A stretch of 61,857 nt of DNA, from positions 74,219 through 136,075 of the forward strand of contig JARKUF010000019.1 in assembly GCA_029974015.1 (NCBI GenBank), read 5' to 3'. Of the stretch, positions 1 through 8,316 are shown piece after piece. This stretch comes from Spirochaetota bacterium (lineage in GTDB: Bacteria > Spirochaetota > UBA4802 > JAGODF01). The notes below the pieces were generated by a model, which was given only the letters and a program-made list of their open reading frames with translations, did no database searches and was not told the origin of the DNA. The stretch's first letter is position 1. Every line of letters begins with the position of its first letter. A program made the position numbers and the translations under genes.

Positions 1-2
1 AA

Positions 3-344
3 ATAATCGCGGGATACCTGACGAACGACGAAAAGCTGTCGCAGATGATATTCTCCGCCGGAGAAAGGACGGGGGAGCGCCTATGGCGTCTTCCCCTCTA
101 TAAGGAATACGACGAAGACATCAAGTCCGATTTCGCCGACCTCAACAATGTGTCGGCGGGTCGAAAGGCCGGTGCAATAATTGGCGCAGTGTTTTTAAAA
201 CACTTCACCGGAAAAGTCCCCTGGGCCCATATCGATATTGCCGGAACGTCCTGGTTCACCAAGAAACGCGGCTACCGGCCCAAATACGCCACGGGGTACG
301 GCGTACGGCTTTTCATCGACCTGGTTCGAAACCTCGAGTTTTGA
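3..344 (+). CDS. pepA: Leucyl aminopeptidase (M17), C-terminal part
   Basis: This reading frame is open from the left edge, so only the last 113 residues are present. The residues match the C-terminal catalytic half of cytosolic M17 aminopeptidases: RLWRLPLY, then DLNNVSAGRKAGAI, AHIDIAGTSWF and a final ATGYGVRLFIDLV stretch. In this family the enzyme removes N-terminal amino acids with two bound metal ions, and part of the metal and active-site region is in this half. The stop lies 9 bp before pyrE on the same strand, so the two may be co-transcribed. The assignment is firm; the N-terminus is outside the window. Confidence 0.93.
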   Translation: MIAGYLTNDEKLSQMIFSAGERTGERLWRLPLYKEYDEDIKSDFADLNNVSAGRKAGAIIGAVFLKHFTGKVPWAHIDIAGTSWFTKKRGYRPKYATGYGVRLFIDLVRNLEF

Positions 345-353
345 TTAAGGCTG

Positions 354-1070
354 ATGAAAAAATTTTTCCAGGAGCGTCCCATCGTGAAAGAATACAAGCT
401 TAACTTCGTAAAATTTCTTCTGGACATGAAAGCTTTGCGATTCGGGGAATTTACCCTGAAATCCGGAAGGCAATCGCCATATTTCCTAAACACAGGGATG
501 CTCTACACCGGAGAAGCGGTCGCGCGCCTCGGAAGTTTTTACGCAAGCGCGATTGTTGACAGGGTGAAAGACGGCTTTTCAACTGTGTTTGGCCCGGCGT
601 ACAAGGGAATTCCACTGGCAGTTGCCGCGGTACAGGCATTGTACAGGGAGCATGGTATTAACGTGAATTATGCATTCAACAGAAAGGAAGCGAAGGACCA
701 TGGCGACGGGGGGGTCATCGTAGGCGGGGCGCCTGCGCCCGGCGACAGGATCATCGTGGTTGACGACGTCATAACGGCGGGGACCGCGGTAAGGGACACG
801 ATGGAGATATTGAAAGCCCAGGGAAATCCTGAAGTCGTTGCGGTTATAGTGTCCGTGGACCGCATGGAAAAAGGCGCCGGGGACAGGTCGGCAATTCAGG
901 AAATACAGGAAACCACGGGAGTGAATTTTTTCCCCATAGTAACCATACTCGATATTATTAAATTTTTACAAACCGTCCCGGAGAAGGACCATGGGATAGG
1001 CCCTGCCATGCTAACAAAAATTGAAGAGTACAGGTCCCGATATGGCGTCACTTCACATAATACCGCTTGA
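354..1070 (+). CDS. pyrE: Orotate phosphoribosyltransferase
   Basis: The enzyme transfers the phosphoribosyl group of PRPP to orotate to give OMP in pyrimidine synthesis. The 238-residue protein has the PRPP-binding signature VVDDVITAGTA near residues 135-145, the KSGRQSPYF segment near 36-44 and the FGPAYKGIPLA loop near 79-89, as in the longer PyrE type. An AAGG ribosome-binding site sits just before the ATG. The gene follows the aminopeptidase with a 9-bp gap. Its last 23 bp overlap the end of the convergent NagB/PIG-L gene, with no visible terminator between them. Confidence 0.95.
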   Translation: MKKFFQERPIVKEYKLNFVKFLLDMKALRFGEFTLKSGRQSPYFLNTGMLYTGEAVARLGSFYASAIVDRVKDGFSTVFGPAYKGIPLAVAAVQALYREHGINVNYAFNRKEAKDHGDGGVIVGGAPAPGDRIIVVDDVITAGTAVRDTMEILKAQGNPEVVAVIVSVDRMEKGAGDRSAIQEIQETTGVNFFPIVTILDIIKFLQTVPEKDHGIGPAMLTKIEEYRSRYGVTSHNTA

Positions 1071-2976
1071 ACACCTCCATCGCCTCGTATTCAGCCATAC
1101 CAAGCCGGTCGTAGAGCTCCGCCGTGGCAAGATTCCGCGCCTCGGCCCGCTGCCAGAATTCCCGGCTGTCGGGGCCCGGAAAGAGGGGCCGGTCCTTTTG
1201 TGACTGGTGTTTGAAGATGGCCCGCCGCTTCTTCTGATGCTCCGACGGCGAAAGGGGCACCACCATGCCGGCGTCGGCAAGGTTCCATTCCTGCCAGCCC
1301 CCACGGTAAAGCCAGACATAGCAGTACTTCATCCATTCTTCACCCTTCACGATATCCAGCGCCCGCAAGACCGCGTCAAGGCACACCCGGTGTGTCCCAT
1401 GAGGGTCTGTGAGGTCCCCGGCGGCGTAAACCTGATGGGGCCGTATCTCCCTCAGTGATTCGACGATAATTTCAATGTCGCGCTCCGAAAGTTTGCGTTT
1501 CTTCACCAGGCCTGTCTGGTAAAAAGGCATGTCGAGGAAATGGACCCGTGATTCCGGGATACCCACAAAGCGGCAGGCGGCCTTCGCCTCGCCCTTTCGG
1601 ATGAGGGACTTGAAGAGAAGGGCTTCCCGGGTATCGCCCTCGGCGGGGTTCTTGCGAGATGGATAATCCTTCAGGCGTTCGTAGAGGGCCTCCGCGTCGG
1701 CATAACCTTTGCCGTAGGCACGGGAGAGATCGTTCACGAAATCGGCGTAGCGTACTACGTCGTCGTCGAAGACGGCGATGTTACCCGAGGTCTGGTACGC
1801 CACATGGACTTCGTGGCCCTGGTCCACGAGGCGGATGAGGGTCCCCCCCATGGAAATGACATCATCATCGGGATGGGGACTGAAGATGACGACGCGCTTC
1901 GGGTACGGGTGCGCCCGCTCGGGGCGGTTTGAATCGTCGGCGTTGGATTTTCCCCCTGGCCATCCGGTGATGGTATGCTGGAGTTCGTTGAAAATCCGAA
2001 TATTGATGCTGTGAGACGGCCCATGTTCCGTTACGAGATCGTGCATGCCATTGTCAGTATAGTCGCGGTCCACGAGTTTAAGGATTGGCTTTTTTACCTT
2101 CTGGCAAAGCCACACCACGGCGCGGCGCACAAGGAGAGGATCGCTCCAGTCGCATTCTCCAACAAGCCAGGGCGTCTTAACCCGGGTGAGCTCCGCCGAA
2201 GAAGCGCTATCGAGAATGAAAACACAGTCGGGGTGGCGCTGGAGGTTCGACGCTGGAACAGCGTCGGTGCACGGACCCTCCACGGCCTGGCGGATAATTT
2301 CCGCCTTGTCTTCCCCCCAGGCCAAAAGGATCACCTTGCGCGCTTCCATGATGGTGCCGACACCCATGGTGACGGCCCGCACCGGAACATTCTCTTCGCC
2401 GAAAAAGTCGCTCGCCGCATCGGCCTTCGTGATGGAGTCGAGATAAATGAGCCGGGTCCTCGACAAGGAGGGCGATCCCGGCTCGTTGAAACCAATATGG
2501 CCCGTACGTCCGATACCGAGGACCTGGATGTCGATCCCCCCTGCGCGGCGGATCTTCATCTCGTACTCCGCGCAGAACTCGTTTATACGATTCCGAGGCG
2601 CAGCGCCGTCGGGGATGTTGATGTTTTCGGGGTCGATGTCGATCTGGTCAAAGAGGTACTCTCTCATGAAGCGCACATAGCTCTGGAGGGAAGCGGGGTC
2701 CATGGGCCAGAGCTGGTCGAGGTTGAAGGCCACCACATTTTGGAATGAAAGGCCCTCCTCGCTATGAAGACGAACCAGCTCTTCGTAGACGGTCACCGGC
2801 GACGACCCCGTAGCCAGACCAAGGACGCAGGACCGGCCTTGGGACCTGCGCTCCAGTATGAGGGAAGCGATCTCTCCTGCCACATGGCGCGACGCGTCCC
2901 GGGCGTCGCTGAAAATCTTAACCGGCAGTTTTTCATGCCGGGTTTCGAGAGTTGTGTAATCGGGATAGATATTCAT
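1048..2976 (-). CDS. NagB-like sugar-phosphate deaminase fused to PIG-L/LmbE deacetylase
   Basis: This 642-residue protein has two enzyme domains. Residues about 15-280 are a glucosamine-6-phosphate deaminase (NagB) fold with LATGSSP (54-60), the catalytic-type Asp in FNLDQ (D87) and GIGRTGHIGFNEPG (154-167). Residues about 358-640 are a PIG-L/LmbE zinc deacetylase with PHPDDD (368-373) and a later DPHGTH motif. Such fusions are known in several phyla and are assumed to deacetylate and deaminate an amino sugar. One NagB catalytic-network Asp is replaced by Thr (T158), so deaminase activity is uncertain. I chose the ATG at 2976 because the upstream extension is low-complexity and does not resemble the family. 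Confidence 0.88.
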   Translation of the reverse strand: MNIYPDYTTLETRHEKLPVKIFSDARDASRHVAGEIASLILERRSQGRSCVLGLATGSSPVTVYEELVRLHSEEGLSFQNVVAFNLDQLWPMDPASLQSYVRFMREYLFDQIDIDPENINIPDGAAPRNRINEFCAEYEMKIRRAGGIDIQVLGIGRTGHIGFNEPGSPSLSRTRLIYLDSITKADAASDFFGEENVPVRAVTMGVGTIMEARKVILLAWGEDKAEIIRQAVEGPCTDAVPASNLQRHPDCVFILDSASSAELTRVKTPWLVGECDWSDPLLVRRAVVWLCQKVKKPILKLVDRDYTDNGMHDLVTEHGPSHSINIRIFNELQHTITGWPGGKSNADDSNRPERAHPYPKRVVIFSPHPDDDVISMGGTLIRLVDQGHEVHVAYQTSGNIAVFDDDVVRYADFVNDLSRAYGKGYADAEALYERLKDYPSRKNPAEGDTREALLFKSLIRKGEAKAACRFVGIPESRVHFLDMPFYQTGLVKKRKLSERDIEIIVESLREIRPHQVYAAGDLTDPHGTHRVCLDAVLRALDIVKGEEWMKYCYVWLYRGGWQEWNLADAGMVVPLSPSEHQKKRRAIFKHQSQKDRPLFPGPDSREFWQRAEARNLATAELYDRLGMAEYEAMEVFKRYYVK

Positions 2977-3183
2977 GACGTGGGCGTTCCGGCACTTGTA
3001 TCTTGGGAGGGTTTTTCTCCCGCCATCCAATTTTTTTTTATGTCCAACAGGTCCTGCAAAAAAGAAATACTTTTCAAGATGGAGCCATACACGGAAATAC
3101 GCCACATTACAGATATGCTACACAATTACAACAGAGCACCAAAACCAATGTCGACAAAGCGTGCTCCGAGCACGCCGCTGAAA

Positions 3184-3753
3184 TCAGTACACAACCATGA
3201 CGCCGGCATTCACCATGTTTCGCACCAGCTCGTGTTCCTCGTTCATTTGCGTCGTGCAGCGCTGGAACTCGGCGAAAATGACAACCAGGGACGCCACCTT
3301 GACGCCCACGCCCAAGGCCCACCACCCGCTGTTGAAATACCGGTTTTTAACCTTATGCTCGGCGCCGTAATCGTACCTGAGACTGTCGACGATGGAAAAG
3401 CCGATCCGAGCGTAAGGGCGTGATGTTGAGCTAACATTGAGCATGAAGATAACATCGGGACCCCAGGAGGTCCTGATCTGGAATTCCTGGTCTACGCCAT
3501 GAATTTCGTAGGAGAAATCCCCACCCTGGGTGGCGAAGCCCAGACCCAGCAGGAAAAGGTCGGTATTGACGTTCAAATGCGCAAAGACGCCAAACTGGTA
3601 TCCTTTGACGCCGTTGTATTTTTCATCGCCGATCTCAATGTTGCCCAGGAATGAATACCCGCCATACGCTGCTGCATCAACGAGGGCAAAGGCCCCTGAG
3701 GGCACGAATGAGAGGATGCACAGTAGCGCCGCGATAAGGAATATTTTTTTCAT
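3184..3753 (-). CDS. Outer-membrane beta-barrel-like protein
   Basis: The 189-residue protein starts with a clear signal peptide (MKKIFLIAALLCILSFVPSG, then AFA). The mature part alternates hydrophobic and polar residues with many aromatic and glycine residues (AAYGGYSFLG, GYQFGVFAHLN, GLGFATQGG, WWALGVGVKV), as in small outer-membrane porin-like barrels. The start at 3753 is preferred over upstream ATGs at 3765 and 3768 because GATGAGG lies at proper spacing before it. It lies upstream of the NagB/PIG-L gene on the same strand with a 207-bp gap. No specific family or ligand can be named. Confidence 0.7.
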   Translation of the reverse strand: MKKIFLIAALLCILSFVPSGAFALVDAAAYGGYSFLGNIEIGDEKYNGVKGYQFGVFAHLNVNTDLFLLGLGFATQGGDFSYEIHGVDQEFQIRTSWGPDVIFMLNVSSTSRPYARIGFSIVDSLRYDYGAEHKVKNRYFNSGWWALGVGVKVASLVVIFAEFQRCTTQMNEEHELVRNMVNAGVMVVY

Positions 3754-4159
3754 GGAAAACCTCATCATATATTCTTTCGATATTTTAAAAATCATCCCCA
3801 CAGGAGACTGATACCGACATTCTGGAGTAACGGTTATAATATTCAAGAATAATTTGCCTCTTACATGATCGCACTCCCTACAACCTCCTGCTCTCCGCGC
3901 TCCCGGGCTTTTTCTGAACCGGGCCGCAAAGATTGTTGGCTTTCGGCTGGCCGCTGTATCTCCGTACGAGAAAGGACTCCTTTTGCCCTGGCCCCATAAA
4001 TGATTGACGGATGAAAGATGTTTTATAGTATTTGTCACATTGGAAGCCGGGTCCTCTTGCGCCTGATACGTCGTTCAACATACAAAAATATAACAAAGTT
4101 GCAGCCGGTGTGCTGCATTTAGAAATACACCGGGACCGTTGAAACAACAGGATTGCACA
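3754..4159. other. Intergenic region, 406 bp
   Basis: This gap separates two divergent transcription units: the minus-strand barrel gene and the plus-strand small genes. It is AT-rich near both gene starts and GC-rich around 3885-3970. I see no tRNA, clear terminator or consensus promoter. The promoters of both units should be here. Confidence 0.6.
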
Positions 4160-4291
4160 ATGAATTCCAGACACAAAACCACCCGGAAAAACCTATTCGA
4201 CGACACCTTCGAACGCAAAATCTCCGTCAAGTTAAGCGAAAAAATGCATCTGAAAAACGGCGATACAGCGCAAATCAGGGACGCCCTTTGA
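4160..4291 (+). CDS. Possible small basic protein, 43 residues
   Basis: A short ATG-initiated frame encodes a basic, hydrophilic 43-residue peptide starting MNSRHKTTRKNLFDD and ending AQIRDAL. AGGA lies about 10 bases upstream. Its stop is 2 bp before the ATG of the next gene at 4294, an arrangement typical of translationally linked genes. No family is recognised and nothing else supports expression, so this is a tentative call. The alternative is that the region is only the leader of the gene at 4294. Confidence 0.35.
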   Translation: MNSRHKTTRKNLFDDTFERKISVKLSEKMHLKNGDTAQIRDAL

Positions 4292-4293
4292 CC

Positions 4294-4665
4294 ATGCCAG
4301 ACCAGTCGCCCTATATCGGTTACGAACTAACTGGACCCCGCTCCGTGATGCTCCTCCTGGAAGGCCGCGGTGTGGAATGCACCGTCTTCGAGGACGGTGC
4401 CGTGGATAAGCTCTTTTCTACGCGGGCGGAAGTTCTTAGCCCCGAGCGCGATTCCGTCGTTCTGGGAAAATTCGCCCGTGAGGGAAAGGAGCTCTTCTTC
4501 GCCGAATTCGCCCTGCAGATACACGACGGCATAATGTCCCATATAAGCTTCCTCTTTGACCACATGCCCCTTATCGAGGACCTGCAAGCATGCACCGACG
4601 ACATGGAAGGGATTGTCCTGAAAACCCTAAAAAAAGTACACGATGAAGGGGGAGGCCTTTCTTAA
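4294..4665 (+). CDS. Hypothetical protein, 123 residues
   Basis: The protein begins MPDQSPYIGYELTGPRSVML and is acidic, without a signal peptide or membrane segment. An upstream in-frame TTG at 4153 would add 47 residues, but those read as the shifted frame of the small gene at 4160-4291, so I prefer the ATG at 4294. AGGGA lies about 15 bases upstream, a weak site that fits translational coupling with the preceding small frame. The pattern of short strands (VMLLLEGRGVECTVFEDG) suggests a compact beta-rich domain. I do not recognise the family. Confidence 0.6.
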   Translation: MPDQSPYIGYELTGPRSVMLLLEGRGVECTVFEDGAVDKLFSTRAEVLSPERDSVVLGKFAREGKELFFAEFALQIHDGIMSHISFLFDHMPLIEDLQACTDDMEGIVLKTLKKVHDEGGGLS

Positions 4666-4797
4666 AAGCTATTCTGAAAGTTTGATATTTCACGCCCCCG
4701 GCAGCGCCCCTCCCCATAATACGGCCCTTAACTAAAGAACGTACATTGCAAAAATAACCACGGCCGCAATAAATTTTTTTTTATGCTTCGGCTTCCT

Positions 4798-4826
4798 TTG
4801 ACGTATATATAACGGGAACGTATAAT
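4798..4826 (+). promoter_or_regulatory. Consensus sigma-70 type promoter
   Basis: TTGACG (4798-4803) and TATAAT (4821-4826) are separated by exactly 17 bp. The -10 box is 18 bp before the ATG of the P1 gene at 4845, so the leader would be very short. This is one of the best promoter matches in the window. Confidence 0.7.
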
Positions 4827-4844
4827 ACAAAAAAGGCGGCTGAT

Positions 4845-5300
4845 ATGATAGTGGAAACTTCGATGAATGTGGCTCCGGAAACGATTCGGGCACTGGATGA
4901 AGCGGCCCAAACCGCAGGAACGACAAGATCTGCAATGCTCGTTTTGGTGATGAAGAAACTTCTGGAAAGGAAGAAAATGTCTGGAAATGCTTTCGCCAGG
5001 GTAAAGTATCAAAAAAGGGGCGGGATATGGAAACGGATGCACGTTTCGCTTGAAGGGAGGGATTACGAGTATTTTCTGGATATGAGGAAGGGGTTTAAGT
5101 TTTCTGTTTCGTTTTTTGTCTCTTTGGCTGTCCGGGAGTATCTTGAAGAATTGTTGGCAGATATTATTAGCAACGGTAACAAGATTCCCGATAATTATCT
5201 GTTTCAAGAATATATTTTTTTTCATGACAACGAAAGTCCGGTGACCTGCTGGATTTTCTACTGGGGAATACCCGGCAAACTAAAAAAACTGTTCACCTAA
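4845..5300 (+). CDS. P1: orphan RHH-like protein, copy 1 of an unknown family
   Basis: The 151-residue protein is a clear paralogue of the protein at 36969-37418 (P2). Shared blocks are an N-terminal strand-helix unit (NVAPETIRALDEAAQTAGTTRS), then RVKYQ, a basic spot before HVSL, YEYFLDMRKGFKFSVSF, a helix ending YLEELL, and a C-terminal YWGIP. The N-terminus resembles a ribbon-helix-helix DNA-binding unit: a short strand, then LDEAA and TRS at the helix turn. This suggests a small DNA-binding regulator, but the central and C-terminal blocks match nothing I know. It has its own consensus promoter with -10 at 4821-4826 and no partner gene. The function is unknown; the ATG at 4845 follows AAGGCGG. 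Confidence 0.8.
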   Translation: MIVETSMNVAPETIRALDEAAQTAGTTRSAMLVLVMKKLLERKKMSGNAFARVKYQKRGGIWKRMHVSLEGRDYEYFLDMRKGFKFSVSFFVSLAVREYLEELLADIISNGNKIPDNYLFQEYIFFHDNESPVTCWIFYWGIPGKLKKLFT

Positions 5301-5431
5301 ACCCCACACGGCCTCTCATTGAACTCATCGAACTTATACCCGGCCTGCCGGATACCATAAAGCTTTTGTCTTTTTCTCGGTTTCGCCCCATACATCATCT
5401 TCCATTGTATAATTGTATAATGCCGAAGCGG

Positions 5432-6310
5432 CTAAAGCCCACGCATCGATTCGGGCCGGAGGGCCGATTTATTGCGATTTTCAAGAACGGCGTTTACTTC
5501 CCGAAGCATCCTGTCCCTGTCACGCAGAAGGGTGCCGTTCACGGGAAGATAGTTCGACGCGTGAATACCCACAAATTTTAGGCCATCAATGGTGATATGC
5601 TCGAAAATGAGCTTCATCTCCTCGAGGGTTTCGAAAGGGTCCGGGAGCTCGAAGTCGCCGCGCCGCAGCTCCTCGTATAGAACCGTGCCAGGCACCGGCG
5701 TCACCGTAAGGGCCGCAAGATACCGGGGCTTCATCGCATTGGTTATCGCCGCTGTCGAAAGAGCATGGCGCCGCGAAGCGTCGCTGCGGCCCGCCAGCCC
5801 CAGAAGGACCATCGATGAAAGATTCATTCCCGCTTCCACGAGATTCTGTCCGGCCCTGAGCATCTCTTCCGCGGTGACACCCTTGCGCACTTTTGCAAGC
5901 AAATCGTCATCGCCGGTTTCCACACCAAGATACGCCTTGGAAAGGCCCGCGGCCCGGAGGGCCTTCAACTCTTCCATGCTCTTTTTGAGGGTGCTCCGGG
6001 GACCCACGTAACTTCCCACATGGCGGAGGGACGGGAAAGCCTCTTTAAGCGAAGCGAGGACCGCAAGGAGCGTCTCTGTATCTATGGCAATTGCATCACC
6101 GTCACAGAGGAAGACTTTTTCCACGTCTCCCAGGCGCTCCCTGGCCATACGGATATCCTCTTTTATTTCCTCAATGCCCCTTATGCGATAGCGTTTGTCC
6201 TTGTACATTCCACAAAAAGTGCACAAATTATGAGAGCATCCAACAGTACATTGAAGGAGGTAGCTCGAAGCCTCGCTGAAGGGGCGGAAAATATTTCCTT
6301 CGTATCTCAT
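5432..6310 (-). CDS. Radical SAM protein of the GCSHN-C-x2-C subfamily
   Basis: The 292-residue protein opens with the cluster motif C-SHNL-C-TF-C (C25, C30, C33), followed by GMYKDKRY, as in a well-defined subfamily of Elp3/MiaB-like radical SAM proteins. In this subfamily the first two cysteines are separated by four residues instead of three. Other conserved parts are VFLCDGDA, the AYLGVETGDDDLL stretch and TPVPGTVLYEEL. Radical SAM enzymes cleave S-adenosylmethionine with a 4Fe-4S cluster; the substrate here is unknown. AAGGGA precedes the ATG. The gene stands alone, divergent from the gcv operon. Confidence 0.85.
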   Translation of the reverse strand: MRYEGNIFRPFSEASSYLLQCTVGCSHNLCTFCGMYKDKRYRIRGIEEIKEDIRMARERLGDVEKVFLCDGDAIAIDTETLLAVLASLKEAFPSLRHVGSYVGPRSTLKKSMEELKALRAAGLSKAYLGVETGDDDLLAKVRKGVTAEEMLRAGQNLVEAGMNLSSMVLLGLAGRSDASRRHALSTAAITNAMKPRYLAALTVTPVPGTVLYEELRRGDFELPDPFETLEEMKLIFEHITIDGLKFVGIHASNYLPVNGTLLRDRDRMLREVNAVLENRNKSALRPESMRGL

Positions 6311-6587
6311 GGCATCCCTTGTTTTACCATTTTTCAGTAAGAAGCCTCTCGGGACAGTCTTGCCGCATACGAACGCAGGTCAAGTGTAATTATCACAACT
6401 CCCCAGGGGAGGGCGCACATAAAGTGGGACAATCTTCAATACTACATTTTATATCTTGACAAAACCGTCAAATCGCTGTCACGCTCCGTGTAAAAATTGC
6501 CCTTCGTTCCCGAGTCGACGGAACAATAGCCATCGGTCCGCGTGTCTCTTTTCTTATGGACACTGATCAGACCGCAAGGAGGAAATG

Positions 6588-6983
6588 ATGAGCCTTATAC
6601 CGGACAATCTAAAATATTCAAAAGACCACGAGTGGTTCGCCGCCGACGAAGACGGCATGCACGGCGCCTGCGGGATAACCGACCACGCCCAGGAGATGCT
6701 CACAGACATCGTCTTCGTGGAACTCCCGGAGAAAGGCATGGAGGTGGAGAGAGGGGAACGCGTCGCCGTCGTTGAGTCGGTGAAGGCCGTCTCCGATGTA
6801 TACGCCCCCGTGAGCGGCGTCATCACCGATGTGAACACGGAACTCGAGAACTCGCCGGAGCTCATCAACAGCGACCCCTACGGCCAGGGGTGGATATTTA
6901 AAATGAGCATCAAAATCCCGGGAGAGCTTGATGAGCTTTTAGACTCGGGGGCCTACGAGTCCCACGCCGCCAGCGGAGACTGA
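6588..6983 (+). CDS. gcvH: Glycine cleavage system H protein
   Basis: GcvH is the lipoyl-carrying shuttle of the glycine cleavage system. The 131-residue protein has the lipoylation site in VVESVKAVSDVYAP, with K66 as the lipoyl lysine, and the N-terminal KYSKDHEW typical of the family. I chose the ATG at 6588 because AAGGAGG at 6576-6582 is better spaced to it than to the ATG at 6585. It is the first gene of gcvH-gcvPA-gcvPB-lipA, all on the plus strand and tightly packed. No glycine riboswitch could be recognised in the 277 bp upstream. Confidence 0.96.
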   Translation: MSLIPDNLKYSKDHEWFAADEDGMHGACGITDHAQEMLTDIVFVELPEKGMEVERGERVAVVESVKAVSDVYAPVSGVITDVNTELENSPELINSDPYGQGWIFKMSIKIPGELDELLDSGAYESHAASGD

Positions 6984-6989
6984 TATTTC

Positions 6990-8315
6990 ATGGACTATAC
7001 CGGCATTACCGACAGCGACCGCGCTGAGATGCTAGCGGCGATTGGCGTAAAATCATTGGAAGATATTTTTTCCGATATCCCAAATCCTCTGCGCCTCAGG
7101 TGCCCCCTGGACCTCCCGGGACCTCTTTCGGACATCGAGGTGGAAAAGCTAATCGGAGGGATGGCCAATGCTAACCGCATCATGCATTCCTTCCTCGGCG
7201 GAGGGGCGTATCGCCATCATGTCCCGGCCGCGGTGGACCATCTTTCCCAGCGCGGGGAGTTTCTCACCGCATACACGCCCTACCAGCCCGAAGTGAGCCA
7301 GGGGACCCTCACGGCCATCTTCGAGTTCCAAACGATGATATGCCGCCTAACGGGCCTCGACGTGGCGAATGCGAGCCTCTATGACGGCGCCACCGCCATG
7401 GCCGAGGCCGTCCTCATGACCCTTCGCGGTGGAGAAAAGAAAAACGTCGCGGTCAGCGGCGCCGTCCATCCACATTACTTAGCGGTGCTTCGCACCTATC
7501 TCTGGGCCAACGGCATCGAACTGCGTGAAATCACGCCTCGGGGCGGGATCACCAACGCCCCATCGGCAACCCACGCCATCGACAGCGACACATCCGCCCT
7601 GGTGGCCCAGAGCCCCAATTTCTTCGGATGTATAGAGGACATGGAGGCCCTCGCGGACATCGCCCGTGAGCAGAAGGTGCCCATCATACAGGTGATCACT
7701 GAACCCCTTGGCCTGGGGCTCCTGAAAAAACCGGGCGACTTCGGCGTAGATATCGCCTGCGGAGAGGCCCAGAGTTTCGGAAACTATACGGGCTTCGGCG
7801 GCCCCATGCTCGGATTTCTGGCGGCCAAGGGGGAATACATGCGCCGCATGCCCGGCCGCCTTGTGGGGCGCACCATAGACGAATCGGGACGTGAAGCTTA
7901 TGTGCTCACACTCCAGACGAGGGAACAACACATACGGAGGGAGCGGGCCACGTCGAACATATGCACCAACCAGGGGCTCTGCGCCTTACGCGCAGTCGCC
8001 TACCTCTCTCTTTTGGGAAACCATATTGGCGGGCTGGCGGCCCTCAATCACCGCCTGACGGCGCTTTTAAAGCACCGCCTTGAGGAGATTGGCTTCGATC
8101 CCGTGTTCGAGGCGCCATTTTTCAACGAGACCGTGCTTCGCATCGGCGGGGCCAGGGGCATCGCCGAACGCCTTCGCCGCGAGGGCTGGCAGCTTGGCCT
8201 TCTCCTCGAGGACATGCATCCCGGAATGACGGACTGCCTTCTGGTTTGCGCCACGGAGATGAACACTCCCGAAGAAATAGATTCCCTCGTCCATGTTCTT
8301 AAAGGAATAATATAA
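6990..8315 (+). CDS. gcvPA: Glycine dehydrogenase (decarboxylating) subunit 1
   Basis: The 441-residue protein is the N-terminal half of the split P protein, which with GcvPB decarboxylates glycine and passes the aminomethyl group to the lipoyl arm of GcvH. Typical segments are LIGGMANANR, FLGGGAYRHHVPAAVD, TAYTPYQPEVSQGTL and NASLYDGATAMAEA. The ATG lies 6 bp after the gcvH stop with GGAG upstream, and the gene ends 1 bp before gcvPB. The length is normal for the two-subunit type. Confidence 0.96.
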   Translation: MDYTGITDSDRAEMLAAIGVKSLEDIFSDIPNPLRLRCPLDLPGPLSDIEVEKLIGGMANANRIMHSFLGGGAYRHHVPAAVDHLSQRGEFLTAYTPYQPEVSQGTLTAIFEFQTMICRLTGLDVANASLYDGATAMAEAVLMTLRGGEKKNVAVSGAVHPHYLAVLRTYLWANGIELREITPRGGITNAPSATHAIDSDTSALVAQSPNFFGCIEDMEALADIAREQKVPIIQVITEPLGLGLLKKPGDFGVDIACGEAQSFGNYTGFGGPMLGFLAAKGEYMRRMPGRLVGRTIDESGREAYVLTLQTREQHIRRERATSNICTNQGLCALRAVAYLSLLGNHIGGLAALNHRLTALLKHRLEEIGFDPVFEAPFFNETVLRIGGARGIAERLRREGWQLGLLLEDMHPGMTDCLLVCATEMNTPEEIDSLVHVLKGII

Positions 8316-8316
8316 G

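Noticed and set aside
1975..2748. 257-residue plus-strand frame opposite the NagB/PIG-L gene
   Set aside because: It is an antisense frame; the minus strand codes for a clear enzyme here.
6311..6587. Glycine riboswitch before the gcv operon
   Set aside because: The conserved cores of the glycine aptamer could not be found on the plus strand. A covariance search would settle it.
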